A stretch of 64,000 bases of DNA, taken from positions 62,001 through 126,000 of the forward strand of contig NZ_JABBYJ010000002.1 of the NCBI RefSeq assembly GCF_012932565.1, written 5' to 3'. Under the pieces are notes generated by a model. The model searched no databases. It saw only the letters and a list, made by a program, of their open reading frames with translations, and had not been told where the DNA came from. Shown here one piece after another: positions 56,630 through 64,000 of this stretch (the stretch's first letter is position 1; every line of letters starts with the position of its first letter). The position numbers were made by a program, and so were the translations under genes. This stretch comes from Sneathiella limimaris. Its GTDB lineage: Bacteria; Pseudomonadota; Alphaproteobacteria; Sneathiellales; Sneathiellaceae.

Positions 56630-58329
56630 TACCGCTTCCTCCAAGCCTGTGTTCTCATCTGCAAGCCTCTCGACAAAATGGCGTGAAGGACTCGCACAGT
56701 CGCAGATGTGGCTACAATGACCATACACATGGCCGCAGCAGGTGCCACATCTCCTGCATCATCCATATTCAAGGCAGCGATTGAGGCCAGTGACGTATCA
56801 GATGAATAAAGGAAAATAACTGCGGAAACGGTCGTCATTGCGTTCACAAACAGATAAATCGACACATCAAGAACAGCTGGCAGACATACAGGGACCGTAA
56901 CTCGAATAAAGGTTTTATAGAATGGCACCTTTAAAGAAGCGGAAACCGTCTCGAATTCCGGATCCATCTGTTTTAATGCCGTCATCGAAGTCAGATGACT
57001 AACTGTGTAAAAGTGAGCAATAGTCACAATTACCAGGATCGGCATCGTCCCGTAGATAAACCCGAGCGGATTATCCGGGTGATTGAAGAAGAAGATATAT
57101 GCCAGGCCCAAAACCATCCCCGGAACCGCCATCGGGATCATGCACAGAAACTGGATTACTGACCGCATCAGGCTAAAACCTTTTGCTTTCTCAACCATAT
57201 ACGCGCCGGTAAAGATGATCACAGTTCCGAATATCGCACTATATGCGGCCATTTTCAGGGAATTATAAAAGGAGTCCCACCCTCCTCCATCCATGATGTC
57301 GAAGTTATAGTTATTGAGCGATAGCTCCAGATTATAAGGCCAGAAGGTGACAAAGGACGCGTAGCCTGCCATGCCAATAATCCCGATGATCATCACGCCA
57401 ATGACACAACAATAGATAAAGAAAGCCGTATTCAACCAAAAATGTGGTTTCGGCTCATACGGAACGGCCCGCGCCGTCAGCATCGCCACCTGTTTTCGCT
57501 GAACGAAGCGATCCACCATAAACGCAACAATGGCTGGGATCAGCAACACAACACTTACAACTGCGCCCATTTCAAAATTCTGCTGACCGATAACCTGTTT
57601 ATAGATGTCGGTCGCCAAAACGTTGAACTGCCCACCAATAACCTTCGGAATACCAAAATCAGTAATGACCAGTGTGAAGACAACAAAAATGGCACTAATT
57701 AGCCCATACTTGATCCCTGGAAGCGTAACCGTAAAAAAGGTCCGAATTCTTCCTGTTCGAAGAACGTCAGCTGCTTCATATAGACGGGCATCAGCAATTG
57801 AAAATGCTGCGATCAGGATCATCAATGCGTGCGGGAACGTGTAAAAGACCTCTCCCATCACGATACCGATTGGGCCGTAGATGCTGTAATCACCCAGTAA
57901 ATCTTTCAAGACGCCTTGCCGGCCAAACAGATATACAAAGGATATGCCAGGAAGAAGTGATGGCGCTAGCAAGGGTAGCAACGCAATTCCCTTGAACATT
58001 CCTTTGAAGGGAATTGTTGATCTGGCTAATACAAAGGCAAAAACTGACGCCAGAGAGATCGTGATAATGGTGGATACGATAGCAATAAAGAAGCTATTCT
58101 CAATGCTGTTAAAAAGCGCAGGTGTAGAAAAATATTCAACATAGTTACTCAGCCCAATATAGCCGCCATCTTTGTTTTGAAAGCTTTTGGACAGCATGGC
58201 ATAGAGCGGAAGTAACAAGGTGATAACCAGCCACACACCTATCCCAAGAATGAAAGCTCTCATCACCCAATCGTCGCGACTGAGCTTTGGCTTCACCTCT
58301 TCCGCTGAATATAAGGCTTGATCAGTCAT
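56629..58329 (-). CDS. phnU2: AEP ABC importer, double-length permease (PhnU2 type)
   Basis: 566 aa, about 12 TM helices, two fused permease halves each with an EAA-type loop (YEAADVLRTGRIRTFFTVTLP near residue 190 and FETVSASLKVPFYKTFIRVTVP near 470). This fused permease is characteristic of the PhnS2T2U2 group. Overlaps phnT2 by 4 bases (ATGA). Confidence 0.88.
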   Translation of the reverse strand: MTDQALYSAEEVKPKLSRDDWVMRAFILGIGVWLVITLLLPLYAMLSKSFQNKDGGYIGLSNYVEYFSTPALFNSIENSFFIAIVSTIITISLASVFAFVLARSTIPFKGMFKGIALLPLLAPSLLPGISFVYLFGRQGVLKDLLGDYSIYGPIGIVMGEVFYTFPHALMILIAAFSIADARLYEAADVLRTGRIRTFFTVTLPGIKYGLISAIFVVFTLVITDFGIPKVIGGQFNVLATDIYKQVIGQQNFEMGAVVSVVLLIPAIVAFMVDRFVQRKQVAMLTARAVPYEPKPHFWLNTAFFIYCCVIGVMIIGIIGMAGYASFVTFWPYNLELSLNNYNFDIMDGGGWDSFYNSLKMAAYSAIFGTVIIFTGAYMVEKAKGFSLMRSVIQFLCMIPMAVPGMVLGLAYIFFFNHPDNPLGFIYGTMPILVIVTIAHFYTVSHLTSMTALKQMDPEFETVSASLKVPFYKTFIRVTVPVCLPAVLDVSIYLFVNAMTTVSAVIFLYSSDTSLASIAALNMDDAGDVAPAAAMCMVIVATSATVRVLHAILSRGLQMRTQAWRKR

Positions 58330-59435
58330 GAGTTCGCCTCAGCCGGGAAAATATGAATACAATCTGACGGCACCGATATATAGGCCTCACCGCCTCGCTG
58401 AATATTATGATCCCTGACCAGATTGATGGAAAAATCAGCTAGAATTTCGGACGCACCATCACCATAGTCCAGTGTCGCCCGCCAGAAAGAGCCCAAGAAC
58501 TCCATATCCTTAACTTCTACCCGCAGCGAGTTTTCAGTTTCTTCGCCAACGCCACGAACTACGATATCTTCCGGTCGAATACAGACGAGGATTTCAGAAC
58601 CGTTTAATTTCTGACGCTCCTCCTCATTCAGGCTGAGTGTATAATCCCCCAGCTTGATATTTCTGTCTGGTCCCTTCGTTGCATTTAGGAAATTCATTGT
58701 ACCGACAAATTCGGCAACGAACGCACTAGCCGGGTTTCTGTATATTTCTTCTGGCGTTCCAACTTGCTCAATAACGCCGTTATTCATAACAACAATTCGG
58801 TCGGCCATTGTCAGGGCCTCTTCCTGATCATGGGTCACCATAACTGTTGTAACCCCAAGGCGACGCTGCAATTCTTTCATTTCATGGCGCAAGTGTACCC
58901 GCACTTTCGCATCCAGCGCAGAAAGCGGTTCATCTAGCAGGAGAAGACCCGGTGACATCGCCAAAGCGCGCGCCAGCGCAACCCTCTGCTGCTGGCCACC
59001 TGAAAGCTGAGAAGGATATTTATCTCCCTGCTCAGGTAGACCCACGAGTTCAAGGAGCTCGGCTACTCTCTCCTTAATTTTCGATTTTCCGGTTTTGATA
59101 TTAACCAGCCCATACCCCACATTGTCATTAACAGTTAGGTTGGGAAACAGGGCATAGGACTGAAACACGATCCCAAAATCCCGTTCTGATGCTGGTAAAT
59201 TCGAAATTTCCTTACCAGCCTGAAAAACGGCCCCATGAGTCTGAATATCCAAACCGGCGATTGCCCTGAGCAATGTTGTTTTACCGCAACCGGAAGGTCC
59301 TAGGAAACAGACAAACTCACCCTCGTTCACATCCAGTGAAATATCTTTTAATGCCGTAAAACTGCCAAATTTTTTGGTGACATTGCGAACCTCAAGATAG
59401 GATCCGCCAACTGTGCCGGAATTTTCATTCATCAT
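58326..59435 (-). CDS. phnT2: AEP ABC importer ATPase (PhnT2 type)
   Basis: 369 aa. Walker A LGPSGCGKTTLLRAIAG, signature LSGGQQQRVALARAL, Walker B LLLLDEPLSALD, H-loop VMVTHDQEEAL, and a C-terminal TOBE domain. Expressed with phnU2, but separated from phnS2 by a hairpin that could lower its expression relative to the binding protein. Confidence 0.9.
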   Translation of the reverse strand: MMNENSGTVGGSYLEVRNVTKKFGSFTALKDISLDVNEGEFVCFLGPSGCGKTTLLRAIAGLDIQTHGAVFQAGKEISNLPASERDFGIVFQSYALFPNLTVNDNVGYGLVNIKTGKSKIKERVAELLELVGLPEQGDKYPSQLSGGQQQRVALARALAMSPGLLLLDEPLSALDAKVRVHLRHEMKELQRRLGVTTVMVTHDQEEALTMADRIVVMNNGVIEQVGTPEEIYRNPASAFVAEFVGTMNFLNATKGPDRNIKLGDYTLSLNEEERQKLNGSEILVCIRPEDIVVRGVGEETENSLRVEVKDMEFLGSFWRATLDYGDGASEILADFSINLVRDHNIQRGGEAYISVPSDCIHIFPAEANS

Positions 59436-59485
59436 AAAACATGCTCTTTACTAAACGGCTGGGGAACCGCGATAAACATCTAAAA

Positions 59486-59518
59486 AAGGCCTTCGCCTGA
59501 CACTCAAGCGAAGGCCTT
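59486..59518 (-). terminator. Intra-operon hairpin between phnS2 and phnT2 (partial terminator)
   Basis: Perfect 11-bp stem AAGGCCTTCGC / GCGAAGGCCTT with an 11-base loop, followed on the minus strand by a T run (59482-59487). It would attenuate transcription after the binding-protein gene or protect its mRNA. Confidence 0.8.
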
Positions 59519-59536
59519 GACCCTTTAAACCAAATC

Positions 59537-60571
59537 TTATTTGGCTTCAGATTTGGAATCGTAACGTTTCTGCCACTCAGCAAGGATCTGCTTCCGATTA
59601 GATGCAGCCCATTCAAAGTTATTGTCAATCATGGCTGACGCGATGTTTTCAGGGAAGAATTTCACTGGTTTCGCAACACCTGGATAAGCAACTACAGCAT
59701 AACCTTCGTTATACATTTCGTTGGCTTTCTTGGTTACTGACCAGTCAGCAAGCTTCTTGGCTGCTTCCAGTTTCTTTGTGCCTTTAATGATAGCAGTTGC
59801 TTCCATGTCCCAACCGACACCTTCTGTAGGAACGATAATCTCCAAAGGCGCACCTTTAGCTTTGGATTTTGCACCACGGAATGCAAAGGAAACACCGATT
59901 GGAATTTCACCAGCAGCAGCCAGCTTACAAGGCTTGGAGCCGGAATGCGTGTAACGAGCGATGTTTTCATGCAGGGCATCCATATATGCCCAACCGTCTT
60001 TCTCACCGAAAAGTTGGAGCCAGGAAGACACATCCAGGAAACCTGTTCCTGAAGAGTTTGGATTAGGCATGATCACCTGGTTTTTATAAACAGGCTTTGT
60101 CAAATCCTTCCAGGACTTTGGCATCGGCAGGCCAGCCTTTTCCGCCTCTACTGTGTTGAAGCAGACAGATGCAACCCAAGCATCCATACCAGTCCATGTT
60201 GTTGGGTTTGCTTTATCCTTAAATTTAGGATCCAGCTTATCAACACCTGCAGGAGAATAACCTTCAAGCATGCCTTCCTGTTTAAGAAGCATCAGGCTTG
60301 TTGCTGCCAGGCCCCAAACGATATCAGCCTGTGGATTTTCTTTTTCGGCTAGAAGCTTTGCCGTGATAATTCCAGTAGAATCACGAACCCAGTTGATTTT
60401 AATATCCGGGTAGTCTTCGTTGAAGCGTTTCGCATATTTCTTAAGATCTTCTGCCTCAACCGCCGTGTAAACGGTCAATTCTTCAGCAGAAACTGCTGTT
60501 GCCATTGCAACTGTCCCAACTACTGCGCCAACGGCGCCCGCAATGATGGACTTCAAACGACTAGATCTCAT
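59537..60571 (-). CDS. phnS2: AEP ABC importer periplasmic binding protein (PhnS2 type)
   Basis: 344 aa from ATG 60571 (AAAGGGGAT upstream). Signal peptide about residues 1-29 (ending AVSA), then a FutA-like class II fold: ELTVYTAVEAEDLKKYAKRF, INWVRDSTGIITAKLLAEKE, VIMPNPNSSGTGFLDVSSW. The longer frame to 60598 is unlikely. Leads the AEP operon; divergent from a LysR gene. Confidence 0.9.
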   Translation of the reverse strand: MRSSRLKSIIAGAVGAVVGTVAMATAVSAEELTVYTAVEAEDLKKYAKRFNEDYPDIKINWVRDSTGIITAKLLAEKENPQADIVWGLAATSLMLLKQEGMLEGYSPAGVDKLDPKFKDKANPTTWTGMDAWVASVCFNTVEAEKAGLPMPKSWKDLTKPVYKNQVIMPNPNSSGTGFLDVSSWLQLFGEKDGWAYMDALHENIARYTHSGSKPCKLAAAGEIPIGVSFAFRGAKSKAKGAPLEIIVPTEGVGWDMEATAIIKGTKKLEAAKKLADWSVTKKANEMYNEGYAVVAYPGVAKPVKFFPENIASAMIDNNFEWAASNRKQILAEWQKRYDSKSEAK

Positions 60572-60856
60572 GTGTGCATCCCCTTTGTATTGGCACATTT
60601 AAATCATCCAAACATAAATAAGCTTTGCGTTGCATTTACTCACAACCCGCTTTGTTGCTTGCCGGCTTATTCATGCTCGCAAACTGTTATGGTTTTATGA
60701 CGACCTCCCAATTTTCAACTCCAAATCCGCTTATTTTTTGGGATTTTTTGGAATTGAAAAAGCATTTTACCAAAAAACTGCACAAAATCCACATCATAGC
60801 GAAATTAATTCACAAACTGCCGCATATGATCAGAAAACCTGGAATAATGCTTGACC
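60572..60856. other. Divergent promoter region between phnS2 and the LysR gene
   Basis: No credible gene; small open frames on the plus strand have no family features. ATTTAAAT (60598-60605 region) and a CTTGA-N13-TCAAG element (60850-60872) are candidate regulatory sites. Confidence 0.5.
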
Positions 60857-60884
60857 CTGACGGTAACTCAAGAAATAGTATAAT
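60857..60884 (+). promoter_or_regulatory. Probable promoter of the LysR gene
   Basis: CTGACG (60857-60862), 16-base spacer, perfect TATAAT (60879-60884). It would start near 60891, leaving about 33 bases of leader. CTTGA-N13-TCAAG overlaps the -35, consistent with autoregulation. Confidence 0.5.
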
Positions 60885-60923
60885 TCAAAGCTTTTTATTT
60901 TATGTCATATATAAGTTCTAGAT

Positions 60924-61781
60924 ATGTACTACTCCCAATTCAGGGCCTTTCATGCCGTTGCAACCCAAGGCGGCTTCTCAAAGGCAGCTGATCATCTTGG
61001 CCTTACTCAGCCGGCTGTCTCCGATCAAGTCAAGAAACTGGAAGAGCGCTTTAACGTCCTCCTATTTAACCGGCACAAAAGGACCGTCCAACTAACACCG
61101 CTAGGTCATCAACTGTTGGAAATCACCCAAAAATCCTTTCAGCTGGAAACACAAGCCATTGATCTTTTGAATGCCCATCAAAGTCTGGAAAAAGGTCACA
61201 TCAATGTGGCTGCCGACACGCCTCTTCACATCATACCCCTAATTGGCAAATTTAAGAAAAGTTTTGGTGGTATTTCTGTCAGCCTTAGGATGGGTGTTGC
61301 TGATCAAATCATCGCCGGCCTCTTGGATTTTTCTTATGACATCGGGATCGTTGCAGACATGCCAAATGATCCAAGATTTCACGCCATAACACTGTGCGAA
61401 GATCCATTGGTCGCTTTTGTCGCTAAATCTCATCCGCTCGCGAAAACTGATACAATCACCTTAAAAGAGCTATCCGATTACCCGTTGATCATTCGTGAGC
61501 CTGGGTCTCGAACCCGCGATCACACAGAGGAAGAATTTAGGAATGCGGATCTGCACATGAACATCGTCATGGAAGTTCAAGGGCGGGAAGCTGCTCGCGA
61601 AGCTGTCGCGGCAGAAATCGGTGTTGGTATTGTGAGCGAGCCAGAGTTCGGACATGACAATCGTCTTAAAGCCCTCAAATTGACCGATTGCAAAGCCACT
61701 ATGACGGAATCGCTTGTCTGCCTGAAAGAGAAAAAACCTCTAAAGCCAATAACTGCATTCTTTAATGTTCACAGCTCCTAG
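60924..61781 (+). CDS. LysR-family regulator of AEP catabolism (phnR-like)
   Basis: 285 aa. N-terminal HTH: FHAVATQGGFSKAADHLGLT and QPAVSDQVKKLEERF; C-terminal periplasmic-binding-like effector domain. LysR proteins next to phnS2T2U2 and phnW are the usual AEP-responsive activators. Divergent from phnS2. Confidence 0.88.
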   Translation: MYYSQFRAFHAVATQGGFSKAADHLGLTQPAVSDQVKKLEERFNVLLFNRHKRTVQLTPLGHQLLEITQKSFQLETQAIDLLNAHQSLEKGHINVAADTPLHIIPLIGKFKKSFGGISVSLRMGVADQIIAGLLDFSYDIGIVADMPNDPRFHAITLCEDPLVAFVAKSHPLAKTDTITLKELSDYPLIIREPGSRTRDHTEEEFRNADLHMNIVMEVQGREAAREAVAAEIGVGIVSEPEFGHDNRLKALKLTDCKATMTESLVCLKEKKPLKPITAFFNVHSS

Positions 61782-61810
61782 CTTCCTTCCCTCCATGAAA
61801 AGATCCTAAC

Positions 61811-62677
61811 TTGCCTCTCTCTATCGCCATCCTTGTTCTTCTATCCGCTGGCTTGCATCCTTTATGGAATTTATTGATCAAAAAAGATCCAGAGCCAGAA
61901 GCCGCCTTTCTGACGCTAAGCCTTTTAGCTGCATTTGTTGGGCTTCTACATGGCTTGATTACAGGGGCTGACTTCTTTCTGACAGCGGACCAGTTTTTCT
62001 TTATCGCCATTTCAGTCACCGGGCAGTTGCTTTATAGCCTTTCACTTGTGGCAACACTCAAGCGGGGCGACCTCTCCGCCTATTACCCCATCATTCGGGC
62101 TTCACCTGTGTTTATTGTGGGCTTTAGCTTTTTCGTTTTAGGCAAAGTTTATGACTGGGAAGTCTTGGTCGGGATCGCTCTTGTTCTTTTTGGTGCGGTT
62201 CTTCTGCTATACCGGCGCGGTGTAAATATCTTCGCAGATTGGCGAATTTTTTTGCTAGCAGTTTTAGCCATGTGCGGAACGGGCATCTACTCGCTTTCCG
62301 ATGCCCGCCTTATGAAGGAGATCGAACCGGCAGTTCTATTCTTCTGGGTACAAATACTCGTTTGGCCGTTTCTAGCAATTACTTACCGTTTGAACGGATA
62401 CACGCTTCCTCAGTATTTTGGGGTAACCCGCATCATAAGAGCCCCAATGCTGCATCTCAAACTGATCTGTTGCCTTTATGGATCCTACTTACTCATTCTG
62501 ATGGCTTATGAACAGGGTGGCGATGTCGCAGCGGTCACAACCGTGCGCCAAGCATCAATACCTCTTTCCGTCATTATTGGAGGATACTTTCTAAATGAAG
62601 GTGCAATTGCAAGGCGGCTTATTGCCTCTTTTGTCCTCAGCGTTGGGATTATTATCGTCATCTTCACCAGCACCTAA
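61811..62677 (+). CDS. DMT-superfamily (EamA-type) membrane protein of the phosphonate-associated group
   Basis: 288 aa starting at TTG 61811, about ten TM helices in two halves (ILVLLSAGLHPLWNLLIKKD; SLVATLKRGDLSAYYPIIRASPVF). DMT proteins with this position are annotated as phosphonate-utilisation-associated membrane proteins; the transported substrate is unknown. Follows the LysR gene after 29 bases. A strong terminator follows. Confidence 0.78.
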   Translation: MPLSIAILVLLSAGLHPLWNLLIKKDPEPEAAFLTLSLLAAFVGLLHGLITGADFFLTADQFFFIAISVTGQLLYSLSLVATLKRGDLSAYYPIIRASPVFIVGFSFFVLGKVYDWEVLVGIALVLFGAVLLLYRRGVNIFADWRIFLLAVLAMCGTGIYSLSDARLMKEIEPAVLFFWVQILVWPFLAITYRLNGYTLPQYFGVTRIIRAPMLHLKLICCLYGSYLLILMAYEQGGDVAAVTTVRQASIPLSVIIGGYFLNEGAIARRLIASFVLSVGIIIVIFTST

Positions 62678-62679
62678 AA

Positions 62680-62704
62680 AAAGGGCCGGCAAAACCGGCC
62701 CTTT
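62680..62704. terminator. Bidirectional terminator between the DMT and Fe-ADH genes
   Basis: AAAGGGCCGG / CCGGCCCTTT perfect 10-bp stem with loop CAAAA, flanked by A and T runs, between convergent genes. Confidence 0.9.
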
Positions 62705-62730
62705 CAAGTTCATTCAATTATGAACAAATA

Positions 62731-63909
62731 TTAGTCTAGCTTGCCACTAACAGCATTCAAGAAAACCTCTGTGTATTCTGCTGCTGTCAGCTGGATAGGA
62801 TTGCCACCCGATGACGGATCTTCAACAGCCATTTTACCAACCAGTTCCGCTTTTTCATCCGAGATATTCAAAGCACTCAAATCATGAGGAATTCCAAGTT
62901 CTTTGCGAAGTTCAAGAATCCAGCCGAGGAAGCCATAAAAACTTGCATCAGCCAGGCCGAGATATGCGGCCAATCGGCTTAAGCGATCAGAAACGGCATC
63001 TTTATTTCGAACCAGAACATATGGCATCAGGATCGCATTCAACATTCCATGATGCGCATCATATAATGCCCCCAAAGGATGCGCGAGTGCGTGCATGCCT
63101 CCCAGTCCCCGTTGGAAAGCTGTTGCGCCCATTGTAGACGCTGCCATCATCTGGCTTCTGGCAACAAGATCAGTTCCATCCTTTGTCGCGGCAGGCAAAT
63201 ATTCCTTCACCAATCGGATACCCTCAATCGCTATCCCTTCCGCCATTGGATGGTAGAAAGGCGAGCAGTATGCCTCAAGATTATGTGAAAGAGCATCCAT
63301 GCCCGTGGCAGCCGTAATATGAGGCGGGAGACCTACGGTTAATCCTGGATCAGCAACCACAATGCTTGGTAGCATCTTGGGATGAAAAATAATCTTCTTC
63401 ACATGGTTTGCCATGTCAGTAATTACCGAAGCTCGGCCCACTTCTGATCCGGTTCCTGAGGTTGTTGGTACCGCAACAATCGGCGCGACACCTTCTGGCT
63501 TCACACGTGTCCAATTATCTCCAACATCCTCAAAATCAAATACAGAGCCATCCTGCCCCACCATCAGCGCAACGGCTTTGGCCGCATCCAGACCAGATCC
63601 ACCGCCAAATGCGATAACGCCATCATGCCCACCGTCATGATAGACCTTTACACCTGCATCCACATTTTCACCAACCGGGTTGGGCTTCACCTCACTAAAG
63701 ACCGCACATTTCAACCCTTCCGCTTCGCAAGATGCAACAGCATCCTGAACCATTGGCAATGAAGCCAATCCTGGATCAGTAATCAAGAGAGGGTTAGTCA
63801 TCCCCAGTTCTTTACAAGCGGCCCCGATTTCTTTGGCGCGCCCAGCACCAAATCGAACCGCAGTTGGGTAGTTCCAGTTTCCGGTCAATTGGTTGATCGT
63901 CTCAGACAT
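62731..63909 (-). CDS. Iron-containing alcohol dehydrogenase
   Basis: 392 aa. Group III ADH: VRFGAGRAKEIG, IAFGGGSGLDAAKAVAL (NAD site), PTTSGTGSEVGRASVI, and metal ligands in GMDALSHNLEAYCSP and MHALAHPLGALYDAHHG. It oxidises or reduces an alcohol/aldehyde. Some members belong to phosphonate loci, but this gene is convergent to the DMT gene behind a terminator, so I do not assign it to AEP catabolism. Confidence 0.9.
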   Translation of the reverse strand: MSETINQLTGNWNYPTAVRFGAGRAKEIGAACKELGMTNPLLITDPGLASLPMVQDAVASCEAEGLKCAVFSEVKPNPVGENVDAGVKVYHDGGHDGVIAFGGGSGLDAAKAVALMVGQDGSVFDFEDVGDNWTRVKPEGVAPIVAVPTTSGTGSEVGRASVITDMANHVKKIIFHPKMLPSIVVADPGLTVGLPPHITAATGMDALSHNLEAYCSPFYHPMAEGIAIEGIRLVKEYLPAATKDGTDLVARSQMMAASTMGATAFQRGLGGMHALAHPLGALYDAHHGMLNAILMPYVLVRNKDAVSDRLSRLAAYLGLADASFYGFLGWILELRKELGIPHDLSALNISDEKAELVGKMAVEDPSSGGNPIQLTAAEYTEVFLNAVSGKLD

Positions 63910-64000
63910 ATAATTCAGACCCTTAAATAGTGTGTCGTAAGTGATAGGATTTTGGACGTGTCAGGCTTTCATAGCCGACGGAAGACAATGTACAACCTCG

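Noticed and set aside
60625-60921. Two small plus-strand frames in the phnS2/LysR gap
   Set aside because: No domain or ribosome binding site, and they cover the divergent promoter region with its TATAAT box.
62731-63909. Assigning the iron-dependent ADH to phosphonate metabolism
   Set aside because: It is convergent to the cluster behind a strong terminator, and the sequence looks like a general group III ADH.
1-64000. CRISPR arrays, tRNA/rRNA genes, transposases, phage genes
   Set aside because: Looked for repeated spacing, cloverleaf-type sequences and integrase/transposase motifs; none seen.

Overview
The window reads as chromosome of a moderate-GC (roughly high-40s %, judged by eye) alphaproteobacterium, probably marine. 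This rests on its gene families: an alpha-type fused enoyl-CoA hydratase/3-hydroxyacyl-CoA dehydrogenase, paaABCDE, many ABC importers, an aminoethylphosphonate (AEP) locus of the PhnWAY/PbfA type, and hydantoinase-type genes. A Sneathiella/Kiloniella-like organism is a guess. I saw no rRNA, tRNA, CRISPR, phage or insertion sequence.

Layout. 1-2743 (minus): a LuxP-like autoinducer-2 binding protein followed by the first part of a LuxQ-like sensor kinase that runs off the left edge. 2934-5532 (plus): a class III CoA-transferase and a 14-TM MFS exporter. 5590-10630 (minus): acyl-CoA genes (feruloyl-CoA-synthase-like ligase, MDR reductase, bifunctional FadJ-like enzyme) with a divergent TetR regulator. 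11390-15325: htpX, a possible small RNA and alaS. 15407-19822 (plus): MoxR ATPase/CoxE-like VWA pair, TauE-type permease, DUF1853 protein. 19736-20341 (minus): an odd protein joining a Flp pilin N-terminus to half of a TadG-type VWA domain. 20821-23750: two unrelated glycosyltransferases. 23837-27498 (minus): phenylacetyl-CoA epoxidase operon paaABCDE. 27681-33744 (minus): FCD-GntR regulator, ribokinase-like kinase and a YnjBCD-like ABC importer.

33888-36566 (minus) holds phnA and phnY. 36735-49649 is a cluster I read as an undescribed N-heterocycle or cyclic-amide catabolic system: branched-chain-type importer, nicotinamidase-like amidase, HyuA/HyuB, an AA_synth (DUF1185) protein, a UPF0280 (ApbE-fold) protein, a 6-hydroxynicotinate-reductase-like Fe-S protein and an FAD-binding subunit. 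49870-51344 holds ung and a glycerophosphodiester phosphodiesterase. 51356-60571 (minus) is one probable AEP operon, phnS2-phnT2-phnU2-pbfA-phnW followed by a Na/Pi transporter and a GNAT protein. It is divergent from a LysR regulator and a DMT permease (60924-62677). An iron-dependent alcohol dehydrogenase closes the window.

Working together, phnS2T2U2 would import AEP or hydroxy-AEP. PhnW and PbfA would convert these to phosphonoacetaldehyde, PhnY would oxidise it to phosphonoacetate and PhnA would split that to acetate and phosphate. The pathway is complete, but its halves lie about 17 kb apart on either side of the heterocycle cluster. A shared inverted repeat (TTGAA-N5-TTCAA) occurs upstream of phnA and in the divergent promoter region of the heterocycle importer.

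Most starts were checked against the DNA. Several longer open frames begin at unlikely upstream codons and were trimmed. Two genes (DUF1853 and the 6-hydroxynicotinate-reductase-like gene) have conserved N-termini with no canonical start codon upstream. Each needs an unusual start, a frameshift or a correction.
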